Positions 1-10,087 of a DNA stretch of 64,000 nucleotides are shown piece by piece; positions within the stretch are counted from its first letter, which is position 1, and each line of letters begins with the position of its first letter. Origin of the DNA: Flavobacteriaceae bacterium Ga0077528 (GTDB lineage: Bacteria > Bacteroidota > Bacteroidia > Flavobacteriales > Flavobacteriaceae); NCBI GenBank assembly GCA_001464475.1, contig LNDX01000010.1, positions 62,001-126,000 on the forward strand, given 5' to 3'. The notes beneath the pieces were generated by a model that saw only the letters and a program-made list of their open reading frames with translations, did not search any database and was not told the DNA's origin. A program made the position numbers and the translations under genes.

Positions 1-288
1 TTCTGCTACTGTAATATAAGGCATCAAATCGAAATCTTGTGCGAGATATTTCATGAAATCCATGCCTGGAATCAAATTGTATTTTGGTCCTAAAACTTCT
101 ATATCATTCCAAAAAATATTTCCGTCGTTCAAGTCATGCAAACCATAAATTAATTTTAGAAGCGTACTTTTTCCACAACCACTCTCGCCAATTATAGAAA
201 CGTTATGACCTTTATGGATTGAAAAAGCACTTTTTTTAATGGTAACTTCTTTCGAATAAGAAAAAATTATGTCTTGAACTCTAAGCAT
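1..288 (-). CDS. ABC transporter ATP-binding protein, N-terminal part
   Basis: The gene runs off the left edge, so only the first 96 residues are visible, starting MLRVQDIIFSYSKEV. A Walker A motif GESGCGKST lies at about residues 34-42, and a Q-loop-like AQDFDLMP at about 83-90. This is the nucleotide-binding fold of an ABC ATPase that powers transport or lipoprotein release at the inner membrane. The signature and Walker B motifs lie outside the window, so the substrate cannot be assigned. It is divergent from the fibre gene at 482. Confidence 0.85.
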   Translation of the reverse strand, partial: MLRVQDIIFSYSKEVTIKKSAFSIHKGHNVSIIGESGCGKSTLLKLIYGLHDLNDGNIFWNDIEVLGPKYNLIPGMDFMKYLAQDFDLMPYITVAE

Positions 289-481
289 TTTACAAAAATA
301 ACAACTTATTTGATACATTTTATCAGTGATTTACGCCATTTACGATAAAGTTTTGATAATTAGCTAAATGAAAAAAAAATATTTTATTTAATGAGATAAT
401 TTAGTGAAATTTGTAGCCCCAATTCTTTTAATAACCTTTGCAATTTTTGAATCGATATTTTTCAAAATAATTTGAATAACA

Positions 482-1897
482 ATGGAAATTAAAAAAATAT
501 TATTTTATTGTATTTTCTTAATCAGCTTTATTTCTAAAGCTCAAGTCGGTATTGGAACAGTTAGTCCCAATGCTTCTTCTATGTTGGATATTACTTCTAA
601 TAATAAAGGTTTACTTATTCCCAGAGTGTCCTTAACAAGTACTTCCGATGTAACAACTATAGCATCTCCAACAACTTCATTATTAGTTTATAATTCAGGA
701 TTTGCACCAAATGGTTATTATTACTGGAATGGTACGCTTTGGGTTCAATTAGCAACCGTAAATAATACAAATTGGTCGATTACAGGTAATAGCGGAACAA
801 GTTCAGCAACAAATTTTATTGGAACTACAGATGATGTAGATTTAGTAATAAGAAGAAATAACATTCGTAGCGGATTTATTGGAAACCCTGCAATAGCTTC
901 TGGTAATAAGAATACTTCTTTTGGGGCAAATTCTTTAAATGCAGCTGGAACAGGCATACGAAATACAGCTATTGGAACCAATGTTATGCCTAGTAATACT
1001 ACAGGACAATTAAACGTTTCTATTGGTGACCAATCCATGTTTTCAAACTTGACTGGAAATACTAATACCGTGATAGGTGTTGGCGCTTTATATTCTAATT
1101 CATCAGGAAATGAAAATGTAGCTCTTGGAAGAAATGCTTTAACAAGCGCTAATGCTAATAATAATACCGCGCTTGGTTTTGCATCACTTCGTCAAAATTC
1201 AACTGGAACTAATAATGTTGCCATTGGACATCAAGCTGGTTATAACGAAACCGGAAGTAATAAATTATATATTGAGATGTCTACTGCAGCAAACGGAACT
1301 GACTCAAGTATAGATAATGCTTTAATTTATGGTGAATTCAATAATAGAATTGTTAGAACTAACGGTACAATTCAGGTAGGCAATCCAGCCACATCTGGGT
1401 ATTCTTTTCCTACATCAAGAGGAACTGTGGGTCAAGTTCTTCAAACTGATGGTACTGGAGGAACAAGTTGGGCTAATTCAGTAAATAGCTTATCATTAGT
1501 AAGAACTAATTTATCAGCAAATCAAAATGTTGCATCAACTGGTTGGCAAAAAATCACTTTTAATACTATTGCTTTTGATACCAACTCCGAATTTAACACA
1601 ACTACTAATAGATTTACTGCAACAAAAGCTGGCTATTATGAAGTAAATGCCGGTTTTCACACTTTCAATAAATCAGATGCTGAATATTATGGTATTGCCG
1701 TTTATAAAAATGGTGTAGAATATCAAGAAACTTCTTCACATCATTATGGAGACAAATTGATTTCGAGAATTATCAACTGTACCATTAACTTAATTCCTGG
1801 TGATTATTTAGAAATATATATTTTTAATGGAAATGCACCTTCAACAATTGATGCTTATACAGGGAAAAGTTATTTTGAGATTAAGCAGTTAAAATAA
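482..1897 (+). CDS. Secreted fibre-like protein with YadA-head-type repeats and C1q/TNF-like C-terminus
   Basis: A signal peptide ending near FISKAQ is followed by the Bacteroidota module VGIGTVSPNASSMLDI...GLLIPRV. From about residue 140 to 260 there are degenerate repeats of roughly 22 residues carrying NTAIG, NVSIG, NTVIG, NVALG and NVAIG cores, which resemble the head repeats of trimeric autotransporters. The last 135 residues (from about 337) look like a C1q/TNF-like jelly roll, with a WQKITF...FTATKAGYYEVNA pattern. I see no type IX sorting domain, no YadA anchor barrel and no S74 endosialidase chaperone, so how it is held at the surface is unclear. It belongs with the similar genes at 6218 and 8415. 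A surface adhesin or sheath role is inference. Confidence 0.75.
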   Translation: MEIKKILFYCIFLISFISKAQVGIGTVSPNASSMLDITSNNKGLLIPRVSLTSTSDVTTIASPTTSLLVYNSGFAPNGYYYWNGTLWVQLATVNNTNWSITGNSGTSSATNFIGTTDDVDLVIRRNNIRSGFIGNPAIASGNKNTSFGANSLNAAGTGIRNTAIGTNVMPSNTTGQLNVSIGDQSMFSNLTGNTNTVIGVGALYSNSSGNENVALGRNALTSANANNNTALGFASLRQNSTGTNNVAIGHQAGYNETGSNKLYIEMSTAANGTDSSIDNALIYGEFNNRIVRTNGTIQVGNPATSGYSFPTSRGTVGQVLQTDGTGGTSWANSVNSLSLVRTNLSANQNVASTGWQKITFNTIAFDTNSEFNTTTNRFTATKAGYYEVNAGFHTFNKSDAEYYGIAVYKNGVEYQETSSHHYGDKLISRIINCTINLIPGDYLEIYIFNGNAPSTIDAYTGKSYFEIKQLK

Positions 1898-2491
1898 GTC
1901 AAAAAAACGAGTGTGCCATTTCTAAAAAAATATCGATCTTGCAGCTTAATCAATAAGCTTCCTGGATTTGGATTGGCAAAAACTTACTTCTAATTATAAA
2001 TTTTCATCATCAATACATTATTTGTCAAAATTTATTCAGAAGATAACTTTGGATAATATTTTGGGAAACGAAAACTGCATAACAAAAACTTTTAAAAATA
2101 ATTTTGGTGACATATTACTTTTATGCATGCTAAACATTGATGCGTTTTAAAAACATTTTCTTTTAAATTTTTATATAATTAATAAAACCCAATAACAATA
2201 ATTACAATATTAATATTTTTATTGTTATTTTTTTAGACAATGCACAACTCAAACGTTGTATTAACATAAGATTAAAGATATTTTACCTATACATTAGTAC
2301 AACATTATATCAATTAATGTTTAATTATCAAGAAGTAAGTATCTAAACAATCATTGTTGAAACTGAATAATAATCAAATTTTTTATAGTTTTTTTTAACA
2401 TTTCAAATTTCGTATAGTTTTTATACACTAACACTTTATTAATTGAAAAAATTAAACTTGTAAGTTTGAAATTGAACAAAATCAAACAATT
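1898..2491. other. AT-rich intergenic region without a convincing gene
   Basis: This 594-base stretch separates two secreted-protein genes. It contains a 60-codon TTG-start frame (1968-2150) with no recognisable family, which I do not accept as a gene. At 2191-2234 an 11-bp inverted repeat (AATAACAATAA with TTATTGTTATT) is followed by a T run and may be a weak terminator. The rest, just before the ATG at 2492, is a very AT-rich leader with a small GTATA/TATAC hairpin. The region could hold decayed coding sequence, but nothing is recognisable. Confidence 0.4.
2191..2234 (+). terminator. Possible weak AT-rich terminator hairpin
   Basis: The arms AATAACAATAA and TTATTGTTATT match perfectly over 11 bp with a 17-base loop, followed by TTTTT. 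The stem is nearly all A-T, so its strength is doubtful. Confidence 0.3.
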
Positions 2492-5400
2492 ATGAAAAAA
2501 TTTTATTTACTACTATTGATATTCCTATCGAATTTTGGGATATCGCAAAACTTACTCACCAATGGTGATTTTGAAAATGGTACAACAGGTTGGACGTTTG
2601 GTTCTCCTGGAGTAGTTGCTTCCGGAGAAGCCTTCTACAGCACAGCGAATGCTGGAGGAGATCCTTGGGGAACAGAACTGAAACAGACAAACTTGTCATT
2701 TACTGGAGGGTCTTCTTACACGTTAACTTTTAGAGCCCGTGCTGCAGCAAACAGAACGATGTCTGTTAATATCCAAAATACAAATATTTGGAACGATCAG
2801 TTTAGAAACAATGCTGTTGCTTTGACAACTACAATGACAACTTATAGCTATACTTTTAACGCTACATCAACTAATGGCAATGCACAACTTAATTTTCATA
2901 TGGCTAATATGGGAGTTAACACAACAGCAGCTGTATATATTGATGATGTTGTACTTGTTCTAAACGGAGGTGGTGGACCAGTAGCTCCAGCAGCACCTGT
3001 TGGATATGTTGTAAATAGTCCAACTTCTTCAAGTGTTTTTATGGCATGTGGACCTAACAATGCTGGAAGTGGTAATATCGTTTACCGTTTATTCTATTCA
3101 CCAACTGCTACAGCTCCTGCAAATCCTACAACAGCAACTCAATATACGTTTGGAAGCATTGGAGGTGATGGAAACGGAATAAGTGCATTTGGATTTACTT
3201 TAACTGGACTTAATGAATCAACACCTTATACTTTTTGGTTATATCAATATGATACTGTTAGTGGTTTGTATTCTTCGCCTACCTCAGCAACTGCAACTAC
3301 AACATCATCAACTAACGTTCCTCAACCTGTGGGATTTGTTTCAAATACTCCACAATCAACATCTATGTTTTTAGCGGTTGGTCCAAATAATGTTGGTGGA
3401 AATATTGTATATAGATTATTTTATTCACCAACGGCTACAGCACCTGCTAATCCATTAACAGCTACACAATATACTTTTGGAAGTATTGGTGGCGATGGAG
3501 GCGGTACTAGTGCATTTGGATTTAGATTAACAGGTTTAAGTTCATCAACACCTTATACTTTCTGGCTATATCAATATAATACTGCAACTGCAATTTATTC
3601 TCTACCTGCTACTTCTTTTGGTACTACATCAGCACCTCCAGTTGTTTTGGTACCACCAACAACTAACGCACCAGTACCTACGCGTAATGCTGCGAATGTA
3701 GTTTCAGTTTTTAGTAATACTTACTCAAATATTGCAACTAATTATAATCCTAATTGGGGACAATCAGGTTTTGGCGTTTTAAATCAAGCGTTTGAGGCTG
3801 TTCCAGGTTCGGGTAATACTATTTTACATTATGCTAATTTTAATTATCAAGGAACTAATTTAACTCCAACCAATTTATCATCAATGGAATTCTTACATGT
3901 TGATCTTTGGACACAAGCTTCAACATCTTCTGCTATAATCAAAGTGAGTCCTATTAATTCAGGTACTGGTCCTAATGAAGTTCAAGTGACTATTAATCAT
4001 ACTCCTGGACAATGGACAAGTGTAGATATTCCTAAAAGTGCTTTTGGTGGTCAGACATGGGATAATGTAATTCAAATGATATTTGCAGCAAATGGTCCTG
4101 GTAGTACAACACCAATTGACATCTATGTAGATAATGTTTATTTCTGGAATAATCCTGGGATTAATACTGATGCCACTTTAAGTGACTTACAAGTAGATTT
4201 TACTCCTGTTGATGGATTTAGTTCTTCGCAATTTTCTTATACTTATACTGTACCATTTGGAACTACTACAATTCCTCAAATTACTTCTGCTACACCAAAT
4301 GCAGGTACTTCAACAGCTGTCATAACTCAAGCAACTGCTCTACCAGGTAGTGCAACAGTTGTAGTTACTTCTCAAGATCCTGGGGTTCAACTAACTTATA
4401 CTGTTAACTTCTCTTTCCCACCACCTCCATCACAACCTGTTGGTTTTGTTGCAATGAACCCAACAATAACTAGTGCATTTTTAGCTTGTGGTCCAAATAA
4501 TGTTGATGGAAATATTGTTTATAGATTGTTTTATGCTCCAACAGCAACTGCTCCTGCAAATCCTACAACTGCTACAGAATATACTTTTGGAACAACAGCA
4601 GGCGATGGAAGTGGAGCTAGTCCATTTGGATTTGTTCTAACCGGACTTACTCCAAATACAAATTATACTTTTTATTTATATCAATATAACATTGCAACAA
4701 ATCAATTCTCTGCTCCAGGTACTGCTTCATTAACTACTTTATGCTTACCTGTAAATTGGTATATTGATGGTGATGGTGATGGATATGGAGCTGATTCAAC
4801 AGTAGTTACTTCTTGTACTTCTCCTGGTGCAACCTATGTATTATTAGGTGGCGATTGTAACGATACTAATGCTGCTATCAATCCAGGTGCAGTTGATGTA
4901 TGTTACGATGGAATCGACAATGATTGTAATGGTATAATTGATAACAATTGCACACCAATTGTTGGTTCATTACCAGCAGGAACATGTGGTACAACTCTTG
5001 CAGGTTGGTTCTCAACTGTTACTGCAAATTGGACTAATTTTGCTCAAGGATACAGATTCAGAATCACGAAAGTTGATATGAATACAAATGCTCCTATAGC
5101 TGCAGCAGTTATTGTTGATAGACCAGTAAATAACATTTCATTGGCTAACGTTCCAGGAACGACTTACAACTCAAGATATATGTTTGAGATTGCAGTACGC
5201 TACAATAACGTATGGCAACCTTTCTTTGGAGCTCCATGTTACTTAAACACACCAAATCCGGTTTCAACAATTGGAGCACAGTGTGGAAGTACATTAACAG
5301 CCATGAACCAATGGATAAATGCAGGAGCAGTTTCTAATGTTTCAGCTTATAGATTTAGAGTTACAAGAGTAATTGCAGGTGTTCCAACTGGAGCTTCTCA

Positions 5401-6130
5401 AGAAACCACACAACCAGCTAATAAGTTTAACATGGCACAATTGTCAGGTATCTTGTTTGCAAGTACTTATAGAGTAGAAGTTTCATTAAGAAATACTGAT
5501 GGTACCTTCTTACCTTATGGTACACCATGTGATATTAATACCCCAGCTTATCCTACTACACAAGTAAGAACAGTTCAATGTAATAACTATCAAGTTACAA
5601 GCAACTCTGAGTTAATTATTGCAGACGGAGTTAATGGAGCAACCATGTACCGATTTAGAGTTTACAACGGAGTTGATTATGATACATTCTATGACAACCA
5701 ATTCAACAGATTTACATTAAACAACTTCCCAGGATTAATTCCAAACGGAGCCATTTATTCTGTACAAGTAGCGGTTAGGTTACCAAATGAGACTAGTTTT
5801 GGTCCATATAGTAAATCATGTACCATCAAAACTCCAATGCAAGCAAGAGCTATTGCATCAGATGTTCAATTAGAAGTAGTAAATGTATTTGAGGCTTTGG
5901 CTTATCCAAACCCATTTGCAGAAAACTTCAAGTTGGATGTGAAAACTAATAGCGAAGCTAACATTCAAGTTAGAGTTTACGACATGATAGGAAAACTAGT
6001 TGAGGACAAAATGATAAACGCTTCTGATATTCAAAATTTTGAATTAGGAAACCAATATCCATCTGGAGTTTACAATGTAATTGTATCTCAAGAGTCTAAC
6101 ACTAAAACACTACGTGTAATAAGAAGATAA
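2492..6130 (+). CDS. Large multidomain T9SS-secreted surface protein with MopE-like motif
   Basis: A signal peptide (about 1-18) leads into a carbohydrate-binding-like jelly roll ([17 protein letters not shown], about 20-155). Three near-identical modules of about 100 residues follow, at about 167, 277 and 648, each with an [18 protein letters not shown] core. A second galactose-binding-like domain and a cadherin-like stretch lie between modules two and three. A MopE-like, cysteine- and aspartate-rich motif sits at about 755-820 ([25 protein letters not shown]). Three further repeats of about 95 residues ([24 protein letters not shown]) come next. The last 75 residues (YPNPF...GVYNVIVSQ...LRVIRR) form a type A T9SS sorting domain. 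It is therefore exported through the Sec and type IX systems to the surface or medium. The ligand is unknown. Confidence 0.85.
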   Translation: MKKFYLLLLIFLSNFGISQNLLTNGDFENGTTGWTFGSPGVVASGEAFYSTANAGGDPWGTELKQTNLSFTGGSSYTLTFRARAAANRTMSVNIQNTNIWNDQFRNNAVALTTTMTTYSYTFNATSTNGNAQLNFHMANMGVNTTAAVYIDDVVLVLNGGGGPVAPAAPVGYVVNSPTSSSVFMACGPNNAGSGNIVYRLFYSPTATAPANPTTATQYTFGSIGGDGNGISAFGFTLTGLNESTPYTFWLYQYDTVSGLYSSPTSATATTTSSTNVPQPVGFVSNTPQSTSMFLAVGPNNVGGNIVYRLFYSPTATAPANPLTATQYTFGSIGGDGGGTSAFGFRLTGLSSSTPYTFWLYQYNTATAIYSLPATSFGTTSAPPVVLVPPTTNAPVPTRNAANVVSVFSNTYSNIATNYNPNWGQSGFGVLNQAFEAVPGSGNTILHYANFNYQGTNLTPTNLSSMEFLHVDLWTQASTSSAIIKVSPINSGTGPNEVQVTINHTPGQWTSVDIPKSAFGGQTWDNVIQMIFAANGPGSTTPIDIYVDNVYFWNNPGINTDATLSDLQVDFTPVDGFSSSQFSYTYTVPFGTTTIPQITSATPNAGTSTAVITQATALPGSATVVVTSQDPGVQLTYTVNFSFPPPPSQPVGFVAMNPTITSAFLACGPNNVDGNIVYRLFYAPTATAPANPTTATEYTFGTTAGDGSGASPFGFVLTGLTPNTNYTFYLYQYNIATNQFSAPGTASLTTLCLPVNWYIDGDGDGYGADSTVVTSCTSPGATYVLLGGDCNDTNAAINPGAVDVCYDGIDNDCNGIIDNNCTPIVGSLPAGTCGTTLAGWFSTVTANWTNFAQGYRFRITKVDMNTNAPIAAAVIVDRPVNNISLANVPGTTYNSRYMFEIAVRYNNVWQPFFGAPCYLNTPNPVSTIGAQCGSTLTAMNQWINAGAVSNVSAYRFRVTRVIAGVPTGASQETTQPANKFNMAQLSGILFASTYRVEVSLRNTDGTFLPYGTPCDINTPAYPTTQVRTVQCNNYQVTSNSELIIADGVNGATMYRFRVYNGVDYDTFYDNQFNRFTLNNFPGLIPNGAIYSVQVAVRLPNETSFGPYSKSCTIKTPMQARAIASDVQLEVVNVFEALAYPNPFAENFKLDVKTNSEANIQVRVYDMIGKLVEDKMINASDIQNFELGNQYPSGVYNVIVSQESNTKTLRVIRR

Positions 6131-6154
6131 TTTAAATTAAAGCTAAATATTAAA

Positions 6155-6185
6155 AATACCTCTCTTTCTTTGAGAGGTATTTTTT
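6155..6185 (+). terminator. Rho-independent terminator
   Basis: AATACCTCTC and GAGAGGTATT form a perfect 10-bp stem with a 7-base loop, followed by TTTT. It ends the transcript of the T9SS protein gene. Confidence 0.85.
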
Positions 6186-6217
6186 AATATTTTTTCATGT
6201 ATATTCAAGAAGTAATT

Positions 6218-8185
6218 ATGAAAAATTTCACATCAATTCGAATCATAATAGTATTTCTATTTACCATAGTGAGTCAAGCTCAAGTAGGAATTAATACCCC
6301 AACACCTCAAGGAGCATTAGATATAACATCATCAAATGATGGATTATTAATACCTAGAGTAGCTTTAACAATTACCACAAGTGCATTGCCACTAACATCA
6401 CCAACAATTTCTGAATTAGTATACAATTCTGCAACTGTTGCTGATGTTACACCTGGTTTTTATTATTGGAATGGAACAATTTGGGTTAGATTGGCAACTG
6501 GAGCATCAAATGATTGGAGCATTATAGGAAATACAGGAATTGTAGACGGAACTAACTTCATAGGAACTGCTGCAGGAACAAACGTTGATGTTGCGTTTAG
6601 GAGAAATAACTTAGCTGCTGGAAAAATTGGAGCAACAAGTACTTCTTTTGGACTTGGAGCTCTTACAGCCGGAGCAACATCGAATAGCACTGCTTTTGGA
6701 ACTAATGCTTTACTACTCAATACCGGTGATAATAATGTTGCTATTGGAAACGGCACATTAGCAACCAACATTACAGGCATTCAAAATACAGGTATTGGAA
6801 ATAATGCATTAACATTAAACACAGGAAATGCAAACTCTGCACTTGGATTTGAAGCATTGTTTACAAACTCTAGCGGAAACAACAATACTGGAGTAGGATT
6901 TGAAGCCATGCGTGGAAATACTACAGGAAGCAACAACACCGGAATTGGATTTCAAGCATCAAGAAACAATCTTATCGGATCCAATAACACCGCATTAGGA
7001 TTTCAAGCATTAAACGATAATAGAGCTAACTTTAATACAGCTGTTGGAACACAAGCATCAGCTTTACTTAATTCTGGAGCTTCAAATACTTCAGTAGGTT
7101 ATCAAGCTCATGGAAATGCAACAACAGGCTCACAGAATGTAGCTATTGGAGAACGATCACTTGGAAGAAATAACGGAAGTGCAAATACTGTAATTGGTTG
7201 GGAAGCAATGTTTGGAGCTACTTCTACTGCAAGTAACTCTACTGCTGTTGGATGGCATTCTTTATTTAATAACTCAGGGGCTAACAATACTGCAATAGGC
7301 TACAATGCTTCGCAAGGAAACTCAACTGCAACAGAAAATACTGCAATTGGTGCTGGCTCATTAAATGATAACAGTACAGGTTCACGAAATACAGCTGTGG
7401 GACGTAATGCAGGTTTTGCAACTACATCAAATGATGGTACTTTTGTCGGATTCAATGCAGGTGCCTTTTCTACTGGTACACAAAATGCAGTTCTTGGTGC
7501 TTATGCATTAGATGCTAGTGGAGCTTCAGCAAGAAATGTTGCCATTGGATATAATGCACTAACAAACACTACTTCAGGAGCAAACAATACAGCCATAGGC
7601 CATAGTGCTTTGTCTAGTTTAGCAACAGGTTCAGGTAATGTAGCTATCGGTTATCAAGCAGGATTTACAGAAACAACTAGTAATAAATTATATATTTCTA
7701 ACTCAAATACAACCGCTACAACTTCATTAATTTATGGCGAATTTGCTCCAACAAGAATTCTTAGAACTAATGGTACCTTTCAAATTGGTGATCCAACAGG
7801 AACGGGTTATGTTTTTCCTATTGCTCGTGGTGCAAATAATGAAATTCTACAAACAGATGCTTCTGGAGTTTTAAGTTGGAACTCGAAAACAGTAAAACCT
7901 TATCTTACAACTGGAGCATTGGCAGGAGTATATATAATCCCACTAACTGAGTACACAGTAAGAGTTTTTAACAGTGTATCAGAGGTTAGACTACCTTCAG
8001 CTGTGGGAAATATTGGAAAAATATTCATTGTTATTGGAAGTAATACTATTTCTGCAAAAATATTCTCTACTGCTGGAGGTGTTATTTATGATGATGTTTC
8101 AAATACTTTTATTAATACACTAAATCCAAATGAAAGATATATGGTGCAAAGTGATGGTACAGATTGGATTGTAATTGGAAGATAA
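6218..8185 (+). CDS. Secreted fibre-like protein with long run of YadA-head-type repeats
   Basis: I start at the ATG at 6218 because it gives a clean signal peptide (MKNFTSIRIIIVFLF...SQA). An upstream in-frame ATG at 6197 would add seven hydrophilic residues. The N-terminal module QVGINTPTPQGALDI...GLLIPRVAL matches the proteins at 482 and 8415. From about residue 140 to 500 there are roughly fifteen repeats of 20-24 residues with NNTAIG, NNTGVGF or NVAIG cores, about three times as many as in the 482 protein. The segment SNKLYISNS...SLIYGEF then leads to a distinct 110-residue C-terminus ending VQSDGTDWIVIGR. No T9SS sorting domain or membrane anchor is visible. A structural or adhesive surface role is inference. 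Confidence 0.75.
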   Translation: MKNFTSIRIIIVFLFTIVSQAQVGINTPTPQGALDITSSNDGLLIPRVALTITTSALPLTSPTISELVYNSATVADVTPGFYYWNGTIWVRLATGASNDWSIIGNTGIVDGTNFIGTAAGTNVDVAFRRNNLAAGKIGATSTSFGLGALTAGATSNSTAFGTNALLLNTGDNNVAIGNGTLATNITGIQNTGIGNNALTLNTGNANSALGFEALFTNSSGNNNTGVGFEAMRGNTTGSNNTGIGFQASRNNLIGSNNTALGFQALNDNRANFNTAVGTQASALLNSGASNTSVGYQAHGNATTGSQNVAIGERSLGRNNGSANTVIGWEAMFGATSTASNSTAVGWHSLFNNSGANNTAIGYNASQGNSTATENTAIGAGSLNDNSTGSRNTAVGRNAGFATTSNDGTFVGFNAGAFSTGTQNAVLGAYALDASGASARNVAIGYNALTNTTSGANNTAIGHSALSSLATGSGNVAIGYQAGFTETTSNKLYISNSNTTATTSLIYGEFAPTRILRTNGTFQIGDPTGTGYVFPIARGANNEILQTDASGVLSWNSKTVKPYLTTGALAGVYIIPLTEYTVRVFNSVSEVRLPSAVGNIGKIFIVIGSNTISAKIFSTAGGVIYDDVSNTFINTLNPNERYMVQSDGTDWIVIGR

Positions 8186-8414
8186 AAAGATAAATTATAG
8201 TCTATCCTCTTCTTTTTATGAGCTTTATAATATCTTCAACTAAAATATGTAAAGACTTTTTTGAAGTAAGGCAAATAAAATAAAATTGTAAAAATTATAT
8301 TTTATTCTACATTTTATCGATTTTAATAGTTTTTTATCGATAAAAAATATCTTTAAATATGTTTTGTTAGTAATTTTAAGAAAATGTTTGAATTTGTCTT
8401 AAAACTAATGAATC

Positions 8415-10016
8415 ATGAAAAAGATAATTTTACTCCTCTGTTTTATAGTATTTAATCTATACCAAACCAATGCTCAAATTGGAATTGGAACAACATTACC
8501 AAATGCTCAATTAGATATTCGTTCAAGTAATCAAGCGACTCCTGCTAATAACGATGGGATTTTAATTCCAAAAGTTAATGTATTTCCTGCTACTAATCCT
8601 ACTGTTGCTCAACAAGGTATGCTTGTTTACTTAACAACAGCTACAACTTTTTTAGCAACTTCAAGACAACCGGGTTTTTATTATTGGAACAATCCTACTT
8701 CCGATTGGATTGGATTGAATTCTGTTGCTAATGGTGATCATGATTGGTATGAAGTTGCAACAACTTTACCTCCAAATGCCATCACTGACGATATGTTTCA
8801 TACAGGAAATGTTGGTATAGGAACTTCAACAATTGCAGCAAATACAAAACTTGAAGTTAATAGTGGAACTACTAGTGATGCTGTTTATGGTCATTCTAAC
8901 AATGTTGGTGGTATTTTAGGTAGAGAAGTGAATTTTTCTTTTGGAACACCAGCACAAACTTTATTAGGATCTGGTGTTTATGCAAATAATCCTGCCGCAG
9001 GCTATACAAGCATTTTTGCTCAATCAACAGGTTTGGCAACAGTAGCTGCAAATATTAATTATTCAAATGTTTGGATGGCTAATTATAGCTATGTCGATAA
9101 TGCTTCTTCAACTGTAAATCCATCTGTTAGCTATAATCAATTAAATAATACAAGTACAACATTGGGAGGAACTCAAATTGCACTAAGAGGGTTTAACAAT
9201 AGAGCCACAACCACCGGAAATCCTGGTTATTCAGTAGGGGTTCAAGGTTTGGCAAACTCCCAATTTCAAGACTCATATGGTGCTCAAGGTTTGTCATTTT
9301 CTGATGCCCCAGTTAGTACTGGTGGCTATTTTTCAGGAAACAATTATGCAGGAACAAGTATTGCTTATGCCTATGTTGGTGGTTGGACAAACGGATTAAC
9401 TGCAAGAAAAATTGTTGGAACAGGTACTGTTTCTGAAATTATTCCAACTGAAAACCATGGCAGAGTAACATTAACATGTCCAGAATCTCCTGAATATTGG
9501 TATCAAGACTATGGAACTGTTGAAATGGTTAATGGTAAAGCAACAATAATTGTGGATGAAATTTTAGCAGACATCATTGTAGTGGATGAAGAAAATCCTT
9601 TAAGAGTAATTTGTACACCAGTGGGAATGCCATATTTTAATGGAATAACAATTATGTCTCAAACTAAAAACTCAGTTGAAATTTTAGAATTAAATGGCGG
9701 AAATCATTCAGGGAAGTTGCAATACCAACTAGTTGCAAAGCCTAAAACAAATTTTGGAGAAGGACGTTTTCCTCAAGCTCCTGGTCCAGGTTATCTAAAA
9801 TCTGACAAAGAACCAATGGCAGCAAAAGCTAAAAACCAACCAACAGATGGTAGAAAAATATTCAGTTGGCCAACAGATCATATCGTTTACAAGTATAATC
9901 CAGAAGATTATGTTTCTATAGGCGATGTAATTCCCGCAGGTCCAAATGCTGGTAAAATTAAACTTGGAGATGGCAAATACGGTGAAGGCATTCCTGCTGA
10001 AAAACCTAAAAGATAA
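8415..10016 (+). CDS. Secreted fibre-like protein, third member of the family, with distinct C-terminus
   Basis: A signal peptide (to about residue 20, TNAQ) precedes the shared N-terminal module IGIGTTLPNAQLDIR...GILIPKV and the FYYWN element seen in its two neighbours. The middle lacks the NTAIG head repeats and instead holds a less regular Gly/Asn/Ser-rich region. The C-terminus from about residue 345 (ENHGRVTLTCPESPEYWYQDYGTVEMVNG) differs from both relatives and resembles phage-tail-like or collagen-type structural protein ends found in Bacteroidota. It ends in a Lys/Pro-rich tail, not a T9SS domain. The three genes share a head module with interchangeable tips. The function is unknown. 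Confidence 0.7.
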   Translation: MKKIILLLCFIVFNLYQTNAQIGIGTTLPNAQLDIRSSNQATPANNDGILIPKVNVFPATNPTVAQQGMLVYLTTATTFLATSRQPGFYYWNNPTSDWIGLNSVANGDHDWYEVATTLPPNAITDDMFHTGNVGIGTSTIAANTKLEVNSGTTSDAVYGHSNNVGGILGREVNFSFGTPAQTLLGSGVYANNPAAGYTSIFAQSTGLATVAANINYSNVWMANYSYVDNASSTVNPSVSYNQLNNTSTTLGGTQIALRGFNNRATTTGNPGYSVGVQGLANSQFQDSYGAQGLSFSDAPVSTGGYFSGNNYAGTSIAYAYVGGWTNGLTARKIVGTGTVSEIIPTENHGRVTLTCPESPEYWYQDYGTVEMVNGKATIIVDEILADIIVVDEENPLRVICTPVGMPYFNGITIMSQTKNSVEILELNGGNHSGKLQYQLVAKPKTNFGEGRFPQAPGPGYLKSDKEPMAAKAKNQPTDGRKIFSWPTDHIVYKYNPEDYVSIGDVIPAGPNAGKIKLGDGKYGEGIPAEKPKR

Positions 10017-10060
10017 AAAACAATAAGAGCGATGCTAAAACGTGTAGCCATCGCTCTTAT
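10015..10060 (-). terminator. Terminator between convergent genes
   Basis: ATAAGAGCGATG and CATCGCTCTTAT form a perfect 12-bp stem. On the minus strand the stem is followed by TGTTTTTT, so it best serves the ABC1 kinase gene. It may also slow transcription from the fibre gene on the other side. Confidence 0.8.
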
Positions 10061-10087
10061 CAACCTAACCAATAAACAAACAATCTT

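Noticed and set aside
745..1038. Minus-strand frame of 97 residues inside the fibre gene
   Set aside because: It lies wholly within the head-repeat region of the plus-strand gene; repeats of this kind keep opposite frames open by composition. The same applies to 6463-6780.
1968..2150. A 60-residue frame starting at TTG
   Set aside because: Weak start, no domain and AT-rich composition typical of intergenic DNA. It may be a remnant, but there is no support for a gene.
6660..7680. Regularly repeated DNA resembling a CRISPR-like or tandem-repeat array
   Set aside because: The periodicity is in protein motifs (NNTAIG) with divergent codons. There are no constant direct repeats with unique spacers.
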